64,000 nt of DNA from Heliocidaris tuberculata (Eukaryota; Echinodermata; Echinoidea; Camarodonta; Echinometridae): NCBI GenBank assembly GCA_025618425.1, contig CM046846.1, positions 33,738,038-33,802,037 of the forward strand, written 5' to 3'. Of the stretch, positions 1-13,100 are shown piece after piece. The position numbers and the translations under genes were made by a program. Numbering within the stretch: position 1 is the first letter of the stretch; every line of letters starts with the position of its first letter. Below the pieces are notes generated by a model. That model worked only from the letters and a program-made list of their open reading frames with translations. It searched no databases and was not told where the DNA came from.

Positions 1-527
1 GGCGATTCCTGTCTGAGCTAAAGGTTTGCAATTATGATTACAGCATTAGCTGGAACAGTGATTTTTTTTTTTTCAATCCTGGGCAAAAGTTAATCAATCC
101 CTTTAAAACTATAATTAAAGGTTGATTACTGGTCATTTGATGGCAATGTGAAAGAAACTCTAATTATGTAGTACATATGACATATTGTTTAATGTTAGGC
201 TTTGGAATCAAGAAAATGATTTATAAGAAATTACTATCTTGCCGGAAATCACATGTGAAAAGCATTACACACAGGTACATTTATGGGTATATAGGACTAC
301 AGAAAAATGAGGCATCAAAATTTAATCCAAAGCTTTTTACTTTTCGTACATAAAAATTTGTTTACAGATTATTGCATTTACATTAGCAAGTAATTAACTT
401 TTGCAAAACCTAGATTTATAAAGGAATTAAAGGCATTGATTAACTTTGCCCAGGATTGAAAAAAAAAATCACTGTTCCAGCTAATGCTGTAATCATAGTT
501 GCAAACCTTTAGCTCAGACAGGAATTG
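1..527. mobile_element. Inverted-repeat element (TIR about 85-100 bp)
   Basis: Bases 1 to about 105 recur as the reverse complement at about 421-527, for example TCTGAGCTAAAGGTTTGCAA near the left end and its complement near 505. No reading frame is present, so this is a non-autonomous element. The left end may extend before the window. Confidence 0.7.
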
Positions 528-880
528 CCTGAGTTTTATAAGCTGATCGGTCGTTTATATATCAAGATATTTACGATTGAACATTGATGTCTGGATAGAG
601 TACCACCGAACCCTAAAGAACTCTTACGGTTGGCATACCTCGCTCTATCACTGAATACCGTACGGGCTGGAAACCCGCTCTGAAATCGCCAAGCACTGGT
701 GCTTGGTTTTTGTGACTGCAGCGCAGCGAAGAAGCCGAGCGACTTGCGCTAGCGATTGATCGCGATTTTCTCTTTTTTAGGATAGTAAACGGGTTCCATT
801 TTCTCTCATACTTTCACATATCCTTAATTATATATGTAATTAGAGGACTGCACACAATTCACTGGCATTTGAGCTGATTT

Positions 881-1081
881 TACAATTTTTCACAAAGTTA
901 ATCAATCACTTTAACATAAGATTAGACCCTTATATGTTATATGATAACATTTTTCACATGTGATTTCTGGCAAGGTAGTAATTTCTTATAATTATCTTGA
1001 TTCCAAAGCCTAACATTAAACAATATGTCATATGTACTACATAATTAGTTTCTCTCACAATGCCATCAAATGACCATTAAT
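881..1081. repeat. Inverted copy of the 105-265 segment
   Basis: The reverse complement of about 905-1081, continuing at 2364-2400, matches 105-265, including the run TACATATGACATATTGTTTA. The match is interrupted exactly by the hAT-like element at 1082-2363, which shows the order of insertion. Confidence 0.65.
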
Positions 1082-2363
1082 CAGGGCTCGACACTAGCGG
1101 AGGTCCGGAGGTCAAAGTCCCCCAAAATGATGTGTTGGACCACCAAATTTAAAAAAAACAAGGAAATGGAGGTCACATGGTGACCACCAAAAATTTTAAA
1201 TCGCCAATCCCCTCCCAAATCGAGGAAAGAGCTCAACGCGATGTTCAAACACGTCACACATTTTCACAAAACATTCGCGTGATGAAGATAAACATCGAGT
1301 GCTAGTGATGTGCATGTACTGTGTAACATGATTGTTCAAATTAAATTTTGAAATCTTGCATTTAATTTGAACATAAACTCTGCCATGTAAAAGTTGGTTA
1401 GACATTTCAAAAAATTGGCTTAAATTTCACTTTAATTATAGCTCAAAGCTGAAACCTCATGCCACAATTCGATCTCTAGTAAAAGACATTTGTATTATTT
1501 TATTTAATTTGATTTTTTGTTAGATTCCTATTTCAAAAAGTTGGTTTTGGTGTCAAAATTTTGAATTTCTCTGAATATCCTTCCTTCTCAAACACTTTTA
1601 AGTCACGTGACTCAAATTCGCGATCGCGATAGCAGATTTTACGATCGCGATCGCGATAGCAGATTTTTGCGATCGCGATCACGAACATTAGTCATGTGAC
1701 TATACATGTACTTGAGAATGAAGAATGATGGAAGAAATTCAATAATTTGACACCAAATCTGAATTATTGCAACAGGAATTCAATAAAAAATCATAATAAA
1801 TGAAAGAATATAAATGTCTTCTACTGGAGAATGAATTAAGGCATAACATTTTAGCTCTGAGCTAGAATAAAAGTGAAATTCAAGTCAATTTTTGAAGTGT
1901 CTAACCAACTTTTATGTAGCAGAATTTATGTACATTACATGTAAGTGCTAGCATTTTATAAGAGCAGATTAAGGTGAAAATTTATGCTTCATCATCACCT
2001 CCCTGATCATAGCGATCTGAGGTCCGGTTTCTCAGGCTTCACTTTTTTTTGCAGCGCAAATTAGTGCAGTCGTTAATCAAATGGGAATATTTTCGGAGCT
2101 GTGAAATTTGCATCCCAACATCAACTCGCAAAATACGCGAAAATTACGGCTTTGACATACAGTACGTGAAAGGTCAAGCACATGTCATGAAATTGAAAAC
2201 AATACCGCAAACAAATAATTCTAAACGCTTGAAAAAAAAATCTTATTTATTTTATTATTTAATGTGGACCTCCAAAATTGAGTGTGGTCCACCAAAAATG
2301 AAAATAAGTCAAATTTGGAGGACCAACTGGACCACCAAAATTTTCAGTTAGTGTCGAGCCCTG
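1082..2363. mobile_element. hAT-like non-autonomous foldback element
   Basis: The ends are CAGGGCTCGACACTA and its reverse complement TAGTGTCGAGCCCTG. CATTAAT is repeated on both sides (1075-1081 and 2364-2370), or CATTAATC if the terminal C is shared, giving the 8-bp duplication expected of hAT. Subterminal GGACC and CCACC motifs recur at both ends. The inside is itself one large imperfect inverted repeat, about 1380-1650 against 1660-1925. No transposase is encoded. Confidence 0.75.
1617..1690. repeat. GATCGC-rich palindromic centre of foldback element
   Basis: CGATCGCGAT recurs about three times, flanked by CACGTGACT on the left and AGTCATGTGACT on the right. It forms the hinge of the inverted repeat. 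Confidence 0.6.
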
Positions 2364-2845
2364 CATTAATCAACCTTTAATTATAGTTTTAAGTACTTTC
2401 ATTCAGGATGTAAAAGTAGACCTACATACAATATATACATGGTTGCAGCATGCCACTCCTACCATACATTTGTCTATGTGCAATATTCCATTATATTTGG
2501 GACACAAAAGGAAAAATATCTTGCATTTGCCCTTCTATCTAGCTCTTAGTCTTGGAAAGGAAATAATAGTTGTATCAAAGGATTTTTCGACATTTGTGTT
2601 TGGGAAAATACAAAATTAGAGGTGATTTATTTGTGTCAATTTATGAAAAAAATATTAGGTTGCTTATGATAGAAGATGACACAATGTAAAGTATTACATA
2701 AGATCCTCTGATCATTATGTGGGGAAAGTGTTATGCATGGTTGAATGCAAACTTTTCAACTGAATTCCTTCATATTTACAAAGGTGAACAGTATAGAGCT
2801 GAACACTTAACTGAACTGTACATTTTTCTGTGTCATGTTCTGTAG

Positions 2846-3025
2846 GGGAAGCGTTTGACAGGATGCTGGATGAACACCTAAGGAAGATGTTCAGGAAAGG
2901 AGTGCCTCCAGCCTTCACAAGCTTGAGAGGATTGTATCAAGACCCTGCCAAGGTTGCTGCAATAGAGAGGATGGTGTTGAGCTATAGGGAATGCCTTGAC
3001 TCCATAGGAAGGTTTAGTAAAGAAG
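2846..3025 (+). CDS. NAA15: NAA15 exon a (first in window)
   Basis: The acceptor TTCTGTAG precedes 2846 and the donor GTCAGT starts at 3026. It encodes [16 protein letters not shown], a signature stretch of NAA15. It begins with two bases of a split codon and ends one base into an Asp codon. Confidence 0.9.
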
Positions 3026-4080
3026 GTCAGTGCTTTTCAAGAAGATTCTTCCCTAATTGCCCATTCCTTTTTTCCATAGCTGCATCTCTTTCTGTATTCA
3101 TGCAACCAATACATGTTTGGATTGGATTGTGCACAAATTACAAAAACGTCAGATGAAAATATTTTTTTGTGTGTAAAATTATAATATGAATTAGTGTCTT
3201 TCTCACATGGTGTTTCTCTTGCTAATATCATGCTGATATGCTGCCAGAATTTGCCGTGAGGGAGAAAGAAGAGAATGACGAGTCCACCTGTAACTAATTA
3301 TTGAGTAAGCTTTGTAATTTTAAGATTTTCGTAACTGTTCATACCTCACTAAATGCAAACAGAAAAAAAAAAAAAAAAGCAATAAGCATCTTCTGTTCCA
3401 TATTTTCATTATTTTTCATATCTCCTTCGAAGTATAAATTCTTGCCTGTGGTGTTATCTTAGTTACTCTTTGGATGTTGTATACTTCTATGATATATATT
3501 GCCCTGTGATGATGGTAAGGTTCCCTCTCCTGACATTCTGTGGGTGAGGAGAAAACCCTCAAACATCGAACCCAAATTAATATTTCTGAGGGCAAAATGG
3601 AATATCCTAGACTTATGGAGTATTGTTTATATTGGTACATGTACAGGCAGAAAGAGTATGAGGATTAATGGAAAATATAAAGGAGTTTCGCCTGTGTTGG
3701 TTCTTAGGTAGTCACAGAATTGGTATGGGGGGGGGGGGGAGGGGCATCATATTATCGATTTCACTGATATAGGTTACTGATATAGGTTTCTTTTTTATTT
3801 TATTTAGAGTTGTCATGGTCTTGTGGATACATAACCAGTTTGGATCGTAAGGTTCATGGTTCAAGTCCCATCTGGGTACTTGTTAAGAAGTTATTCTTTG
3901 AATATTCTTGGTGCCTTTTGGCAGCTGGACTAAAGTCAGGGTAATAGTAGGAATATCTGGGTGCCTTGAACATCCTGTGGGATAAATTTAGCTATTATTA
4001 TTATGTAGCTGTTGTCAATTCTAATATCAATATTATTATTAGTAGTAGTAATATTAGTATTAATATTAGTATTATTATTG

Positions 4081-4147
<67 letters not shown>

Positions 4148-7100
4148 CATCATCATTTATTCTGCAAAGACAAAATCAAGAAATCAGCAAAGACAAAATC
4201 AAGAAATCAGTGAATACAAAACAACAGTAGATTTAGAAGAGAGTCACATGGACTATGGAGGTAGACAAGGAATATCATGTTCTGCTGATCCTTACCTGAT
4301 AGAAATCCTCTCCTTTATTCCTTTCATTTGATGTGCCGCAGACCCTACAGATGGGGAGTGTGAACCACCAACAGTACTGCTCTGGACGTTATACTTCCTT
4401 TCTCAGCACTATGACCACTTAGGCAACCTGGACAAGGCCTTTGAGTTCATCAACAGAGCCATTGAACACACACCCACTCTCATAGAACTCTTCATAGCTA
4501 AAGCCAAAATATACAAGGTAGGTCCAGCAGTAGAATAAGTTAGTTCGTAATTACAATTTGCGCATGTGCAGATAGAGGTCATTTGTACCGTATACAATTG
4601 ACCTTTATACACTGTCATTTTAGGCACCACGGTGTGCACACCAGTATGATTTTACATGATAAACAAGCAGCGCGTTCACAAAAAATGCGCATGTGCATAC
4701 AAATTGGGGTCATTTCAGGGTCATTTGTACCATGTATTAATTACGAACTGGGTTATAGTAATGAATGGTTTAAATTAGCCCAGATGTTGGAGCCTTTCAT
4801 TAACACCCTGTTTATATCCACGTTCATTTACAAATACTGTGTTCATTTTTGTTTATCCTTGAAGCTAACACTATCTCCTCTGTAATATTTCTTGTCTCGG
4901 TTATGGAAACCATTAGAAAATAGAGACTAAATTTGACAGTATGGTATAAGGGATCTCCTTTCATTGGCCTGTATGGAGGTAGAGCTTATGTTGACTTGTC
5001 CTATTCTAGAGTTAATGCCTGGGAAAAGTAACAGTTGTATGGTGTACAGTGCTTGTAGTTGGATGTATTGATTGAGCACATTGATTCAATATATCATGGT
5101 AGGATGTGCAAGTCATTGTGGTTTGTTCAGCATTATGAGCATCTTTCAAAAGGCACCTGGCTGGAATGCTCCCCAGAGAGTGGAAAAGGTAGTAGTAGTA
5201 TTTATTTCTGTATAAAAAGCATGACAGTAATATATGGTGGATTGTCCACATTCAGCTTAACCGACATAGGAAAGCTGGTCTTCCGTGGGGTGCGGAACAA
5301 TTACATAAACAAAAACAAAACATACAAACATCTGAACAAAACAATAGATAAACTATCAATAGAAAACATTACATACAACAAGTAATCATAACAAGATAAG
5401 AGAGAAAGATTTTTTTTTTTTAAAGGAAAAGGGGGTCCATGCACCACAGTTCTACAATCTTTGATTTGAATATATTAATACTGGGGGACGATTTGATATG
5501 AGGAGGAAGTGTGTTGTAAGCTTTTGCGTTTCTATATTTGAATGATCTTTTGAGGTAATTTGTTCTTGGTTTGGGTAGTTTATTTTAGCTCCAATTTGGG
5601 AAGGGTAGGAATGGGTTATCAACTCAAATTCATTTCTTAAATATTTGGGGGTCAGATTATTATTATTATACATTGCATGTGGGCAAGCCTGGATCCTTTC
5701 ACCAGGGTAGTAATGTGTTTGTAAAGTGTTTAGAGATATTGAACATGTATTAGGTGCTGTACAAATCCAGAAAATTACACTGATATTATTTTTTGTTATC
5801 TTGTCTCCAGCATGCAAGAGATGCCAAGAAGGCTGTGGAATGTCTAGATGAAGCCCAGTCACTGGACACGGCTGACCGCTATGTCAACTACAAATGTGCC
5901 AAGTATATGCTGAGAGCTAACATGGTCAAGCAAGCTGAGGAGATGTGTAGCAAGTTCACAAGGGTGGGTTACTTTTTAATTATGTGAGCTTGTAAAAAGT
6001 CATGAGTAGATTTCAAACAGTAGGAATTAGGCTTGGCCTCATATTTTTCCATACTGTAAAACCTAAAATGTTGTCAATTTTGTGATTAAAAGTTTTATGC
6101 TGTCAACTTTGTTATTTAGGTGTACTACTTGCTGATAGTAGACAACGAGGATGAATCATAACCCTGATACTTTTATCCCAGCGATCTTTTATCCTATCAA
6201 TGTTTATTGCTTTTGGTTTTACACTATTTGGATAATTAGTGGATGTTGTTGTATACAAGATTCAATTAATTTTCCTGTCTTTGTGCATGCTTTGTTGATG
6301 TCATTATTATCTTTTCTCTCTAAATTCACAGGAACTATGTTGAGTAACTGAACTTTTTTTGTATAAGGTGAACAGGGTCTGTCAGAGTCACAGTAATAAA
6401 TATGATATATAAAGTTAGTTTCATATTAGACTGTTGCTAATATGTTTAAATAGAAGTTGAATGACAGTACTGTTTATTTGTGTAACAGGAAGGTGTCCCA
6501 GCCGTGGAGAACTTGAATGAAATGCAATGCATGTGGTTCCAAACTGAGTGTGCTCTCAGCTACCAGAGGCAAGGCATGTATGGTGAAGCACTCAAGAAAT
6601 GCCATGAAGTCGACAGGGTAAGTATTCCACATTTCCACTATCCCTCAAGATAATCTGTGTATCAAAAGACTAGAGGTATTACATTTTGCCTGTACAATGT
6701 TCAGTTACCTTTGAATTTTGTAGAAATAACTCAAAATGCTTTAAGTAAATAGTTTTTAACCTTGAAGTACCTATATTTTTTTAACTATCTTGAGATACTC
6801 ATGAAAATCACTGATGCTATGCAGTTGACATTTTAGGGTCAATATTAACTTGCATCCCACAATCGCTTGGGGGGGGGACAGGAATTGCACCTATAGGAAG
6901 TCTAAAACATTTTTTGTAAAGGTATACTATAAGATCAAATCTATTTGGTCTAACTACAAAGTCTTTGATTATATCTTATTGCCCTATGATGATGGTAAGG
7001 TTCCCTCTCCTGACATCCTGTGGGTGAGGAGAAAACCCTCAAACATCGAACCCAAATTAAACTTTCTGAGGGCAAAACAAAATGAATTGTAATTTCCTAG

Positions 7101-10100
7101 TTGCAAAAGAGAACTCAGTTGAAGTTAAAGGAGAATTAACCCCAGAATATAAATGTACTTATGTTCAGAGGTGTAATATATTCTTAATCATTGGCCTGTA
7201 TCATTTTAGAAATAAAATATCAGAAAAGGGTTTAAATCTAGACATTCTAGCACACGGTATCATCTGCTAACACTTTACATGGGGGCTGCCATTTTCTTGA
7301 TGATATGGAGTTGTACATGAACCACTGGAAACCGTTCCGGTCAGGAAGATAATTTAAATCCTAGAGCTAAATTGCTTTTCTTCATTACAAAAAATCCCCA
7401 TATATGATGGAAAATACATAACAGGTCTATACATATATTCTAAAATTTGAAATTTATAGATTTCTTTTTAAATTCTCTGGATTTGCTAAATAGAAATCGA
7501 TTTCTTGGGCTTGCCTGGCAGAGCAGAACATAATTTATACAACGCACAATCTGACTATTGAAGTCCATTATCTCAAAGCAGGTGAATGCATAGTTTGTCA
7601 CTATTGACGCTCGGGAAAGTTATCATCCATAAATTTGAATTAATTTGCTCCGTCGCGTACGTCATAGTATAAAGAAAATAGATTTCTATTTAGTAAAATA
7701 GTAATTTTCAAAGAAATATAAAACACATTTTCGTTTTTATAATATATGTATATATCTTTTAAATATTTTATATCTCCAATGGGATTTTGTATCAGGAAGA
7801 AAGACAATTTTGCGTTTGGATTAAAAATATCTTCATGTACACATCAAGAAAATGGCAGCCCCCCAGGTATCGCTAGCAGACGATAAATTTTGCTGAGAAA
7901 ATCTTGATTTATACCCATCTCGTATATTTTAATGCAAAACTACGTAGGACAACAAGAAGGAATAGATTACATCTTTGAATATAACCACATTTATATTTTG
8001 AGGTTAATTCCCCTTTAATTTGATGTATGTGTAATCATTTAAACCAAGGAGAACAGGCCATAAAATGTATTCGCAAACGAAGTTCGCGAGGGGACTATGA
8101 AACGGGCTCCGTTCGTGTGTGCGTGTGTGTGTGTCCGTCCGTCCGTCCGTCCGTCCGTCCGTCCGTCTGTCCGTGTGTGCTCAAATGTTAGAAAATGCTA
8201 CTTCTCCGTCATTTCTTGGCTGATTTTGATTCCGATTGTTTTATCTGATAGGGCTGGGTGGGGGCTTCCAAAGTTCTACACAGAATTTTGAAATTCATTA
8301 ATTATGCAAATTTATGCAAATTTATTCAAAATTGACGAAAAATGCTACTTCTCCTCTATTTCACATTGGATTTTGATTCCGATTGTTTTATCTGATAGGG
8401 CTGGGTGGGGGCTTCCAAACTTCTACACAGAATTTTGAAATTCATTAATTATGCAAATTTATGCAAATTTATTCAAAATTGACGAAAAATGCTACTTCTC
8501 CTCTATTTCACATCGGATTTTGATTCCGATTGTTTTATCTGATAGGGCTGGGTGGGGGCTTCCAAACTTCTACACAGAATTTTGAAATTCATTATTCATG
8601 CAAATTTATGCCAATTTATTCAAAATGGCTGAAGGTTCATAATGTTTTCATGTTTTATATTTCAGTTGTATACATGCATTGTTGGTATTCTCTTCTTTTG
8701 CATGCAGTAACATTATTATTTTATTCACTAAAGTTTTTCACTGAAGTTTTAAGGTTCAGGCTAGTTAATTTCCACAGATCTGCACTTCCGGCGGGGACAT
8801 TTATTACGCATTGCGTAATTTACTCATTCACTTGTTTTTGGGGGGGGCGGTGCTGGGGGAGATGATTGGTCTGCATTTGAATAATACTGAAAATGATGTA
8901 GTAGTCAAATCTCCAATGCATTTGTATCTTCACTCATGCAGCATTTTACTGAAATAATTGAAGACCAGTTTGACTTCCACTCCTACTGCATGAGGAAGAT
9001 GACGTTACGAGCCTACCTCAGTCTCTTGAGGTTAGAGGACATTCTAAGGAATCATAGGTTCTACTTCAAATGTGCAAAGATAGCAATAGAGGTAAGCTCT
9101 CTCTCTCACTTAGTCACACTTATCCAGTACGTGCATGTAGCATGGTTAACAAATTGAGTATTTATGGCCTGTATTCTCAAAAGCAGCTTAAGTTAAGCCT
9201 GGCTTATCTTAGGCCGCTGATTTATGGAAGACCAAGTGTCAACCCCTAAGTTCTGCATAAGTTGTTACATTTATGTAACAAAATACATTTTGAAAATTAT
9301 TTTTTGGTGCACATGAAATGAACATCGGAAATCAATTTCATCAAGACAAGTACTTGTTTTTGCATTTAGTTTCAGAACTATGGTGATATTTATAGGATTA
9401 AGAGGGTGGCATTTGGCATTTCAAAATTCAGTGGCCTAAATATGTGCACTTAGGTGGGGTTTAAGCCAGGCTTAAAGTTAGGCGGCTTTTGAGAATACGG
9501 GCCTTGTTATTTATTTGTTTCTGAAAGACTGAATGTTAAGTGTTGCATCTGATTTCATTGTTACTGAATACCTTCCAACTTGAACTGTTTTGCCCTTGAT
9601 AAAGAGACCTATTTACAGATGTCTTCAAGTTTGGTCAAATTGAACTCATAATCACAAGATATTTTGTTCCCCTACTACAGCATCTGTATGGATAAAATCC
9701 ACCTTGCATATATAAGTCTTTGCTATGTTGGCAAAATTTAGGCAAGCTTTGTGATCTTGAAGGGCAACTTTTATTCCTGAAGTATGTGTAAAATTGGAAT
9801 GCATTAGTAGCTTGGTGTGATATTCAGTGGCGTATAAACCAGAAACATGATTCCCTATGACTGTAATGAATTTTCACTTCTTGAAATCGGTATTCTTCAG
9901 TGCAAAAGTGCTGCAGTGACATGAGAGAAGCAAAAGATGGAGCATCTGATGATACAAAAATCACTTGTCTGAATTTCACCTATTGCATGTGAATGACTCT
10001 AGTGCAGCCTTTATTCACTGAAAACTTGCTGTTTATACGGACAGGTGTATCTCAGGTTACACGACAAGCCCCTTGCGGACTCTGATGCAGCGGACGACAT

Positions 10101-13100
10101 CGATACGGCCAACCTCACCCCCAAGGAGCTGAAGAAGCTACGGAGTAAGCAGAGAAGAGCACAAAAGAAGGCACAGCAACAGAAGGAAGAGGAGGAAAGG
10201 AACAAAGCCCATGAGAAGCAGGGAAAGAACAAACATGATCCCGATCTGGATGGGCCTAAGGAAGAAGAACTTGTGCCAGATAAACTTGCAAGGGTGAGTG
10301 GATGTTCTTTTGTACCATGTTTAATGATAGAAAATATTTATAGTGTGCATAATAACCAAAGAGCATCTGTATGTGCTAAGCTTTTATAGCACTTGAGATG
10401 TTTAAAAAGCAAGTAAATACTTTGGTTTTAGGAAGGCCTTAACACTGACAAGGGTCTAAGGGCACACAAACTCCAAATTTTAAAAGTCATTATAGAGACA
10501 CCTGGTACCCTTCTTTTTTTTTTGACATCTTTTCTAAATCTTTACTTTTCACTAGTGGAGATGTCTTAGTCAAGTAGTTTAAGGAGAAGATTGAGTTCTG
10601 GGAAAGGTGAAAAATGATTTGTGAGCTTCCTCATTCCTTATATGTCAGTTTAGAAGAATATCATAATAGAAATGTCCCCTGAAAAGGATTGCTCTTCAAA
10701 TGCCGTCATATTTGCCAATTAGTCCCATATACCCCTTTCTGTGTGCAGTGCATGTGCTTTTCAGCGAGGTTGGGTAAATTTCTTATCATTTTGATGATTC
10801 CAAAATCTCACAGAAAATACCAATTCTCATGTGGACATGATCAACCTTGCTTTGAGACAGTTTCTTTTACAATGTAATTGCATGACCAGAACTCAACTTT
10901 ATCTTTAAACACTTGGCTATTGATGCTAATGTCGTGGGTTCTGATCTCATCTTGTCACTAGTATCCTTTGGCATTATTGGTAAAGACATTTAAATGTGCC
11001 ATTCGACCTAGGTGTCGTAATTGGATACCTGGGCCCTGTTTCATAAAACTTGACATTAATGACAAGTTGCAGTTACTGTTATAAGCTACTGAAATCCTTG
11101 CATCTGATTGGATGAGGGCAAATTTGTCAGTAAAAATCACTGACAAGACACTTGATGAAATGCCTCCCTGGTAGGATTTATTCCTTGAAATGCATTGTGC
11201 ACTGATAATGGTTGATTGAGCAGCAAAAGAAGGTGTGATGATTTCCAAAGCTCTTTGAAAGTGCACAGGAATGTTATGTCATTGTGTAATATGCAACATG
11301 TAAGAATGGAGTATTATTCTGGTTGTGTGTCTTATAATTATCTCAATCTGATGCGACCGTGCTATCTGTGAAGATTATTCATTAGCATATTTGTCTTGCA
11401 TTGTCTTCACATACCAGGTTGATGACCCCCTGGAACAAGCCATCTACTTCTTGAAGCCATTGCAATCCCTAGCAAAGAACCTTATAGGCACACACCTCAT
11501 GGCTTTTGAGATCTACTACAGAAAAGGTAAATCTATCTCTATGTGATCTTTCTGCCCCCACCACACATGATGGTATTTCAAACGCAGAAATGTGCAACAT
11601 ATAGATAGTCCCTTCATGGAATATTTCCTTAAAGGGAAGCTTGAGTTCTGGGAAGGGTAAAATATAATTTGTGAGGTTTCTCATTCTTATTACGTTAGTT
11701 TGGAAGATTATCATAGTATATATGTCCCCTGAAAAGGATTGCCCTTCAAATGCCCTCACATTCAAAATATGACAAGAAACAGCTGAAATGTGCAGACCGA
11801 ACATTTGGGTGTAGTCCCATATACATATTTCTGTTTGCAGTGCATGTGAATCTCAGCAGGATTGAGTCAATTTCTTATCATTTTGGTGATTCTAAAACCT
11901 TACAGCATACACCAATGTTTATATGCTATATGATCAACCTTTCCCTATGGCTTTGAGACAGTTTCTTTCACACTTTAATATCTTGGCCAGAACTCAAGTT
12001 TATCTTTAAGTAGTTTGAAAGGGACAAAAATCTTTTAAGAATGATTCGAAATTGCAAATTCAAATAATCATATGTACATAATCCATATGATCATAGCTTT
12101 TACAAAACACATGATGATAAACCTGTATTTAAAGACTGCTCAAAGGAGTGGCCTTTACATTTAGGTTACTACATTACAGGTTTCTATTAGAAACTCCTTA
12201 AAGGGCAATCCAACCTTGGTAATAAGATGATTTGTGTGAAAGCAGAAAAATAAGAAAAACTGGATGGTGAAAGTTTGAAAGAAATTGGACAAGGACTAAG
12301 AAAGATATGGATGTTTGAAAAATGAGATCACTACATCTATGCGAATCTCAGATTGGCAATTTGGTCAGTCATTTGTGACATTTTTGTGGACAACTCTCCC
12401 ATTTGTCGTACACAAAAATATCATTAATTTGCATTTTTCTTCGAGGCGCTTTTATCCTCGGAGCAGTACTCAAAATATATTGGAGATAGCATATTGTTAT
12501 AGGTCCTCATGAAAGAAAAAGATCCTACTGAGTAATGCATTTTGAAAAAACTGACATTTTAGTCATTTTGTGTGTTAGAGCAAATGGAGGAGTTGTCCAC
12601 AGCTACATCACAGTGACATTACCTAAACGGCCAATTTGAAATTCCCATATGTATAGTGATTACAACTTTCAAAAAATTCATAACTTTCTTATTGCTTGTC
12701 CGATTTCGTTCAAACTTTCACCAATCTGCTTCTCTGATTTTTCCTCTTTCTTTCAAAGCAACTTGCTATTAAGGTTGGATTTCCTTTTAAAGGGAAACAA
12801 AAAATTGTAGTCTTTTTTAGAAGAGGTCTCTCCTCTTTTGGTCACAAAAGCAGGTTCACTGCATATTGTTTATTGTTTTTTCTCAGGTATGATGGTGCCC
12901 AAAGCAGGTTTCAGTGTATATTGACTATTGTTTTCTCCCTCAGATAAGCTGCTTCTCATGCTGCAATCCATCAAGAGAGCCCGTGCTGTGGACAGTTCTA
13001 ATGCCAAGCTCCATGAGTGTATAGTCAAGTTCTGTAAAAAGGGTGAGTGGCTCCATCTCATGTCCATCAAATTAACTTTTAATTGAATTGAATTGATATA

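Noticed and set aside
541..780. GC-rich segment that looks like a structural RNA
   Set aside because: It has some short inverted pairs (AGCACTGGTGCT, GCTAGCGATTGATCGC), but I could not match it to any rRNA, tRNA or snRNA.
3966..4331. Poly-Ile and poly-Leu open frames
   Set aside because: They come from the (ATT)n microsatellite. The same holds for 50213-50407 and for the (GA)n frames at 60759-61053.
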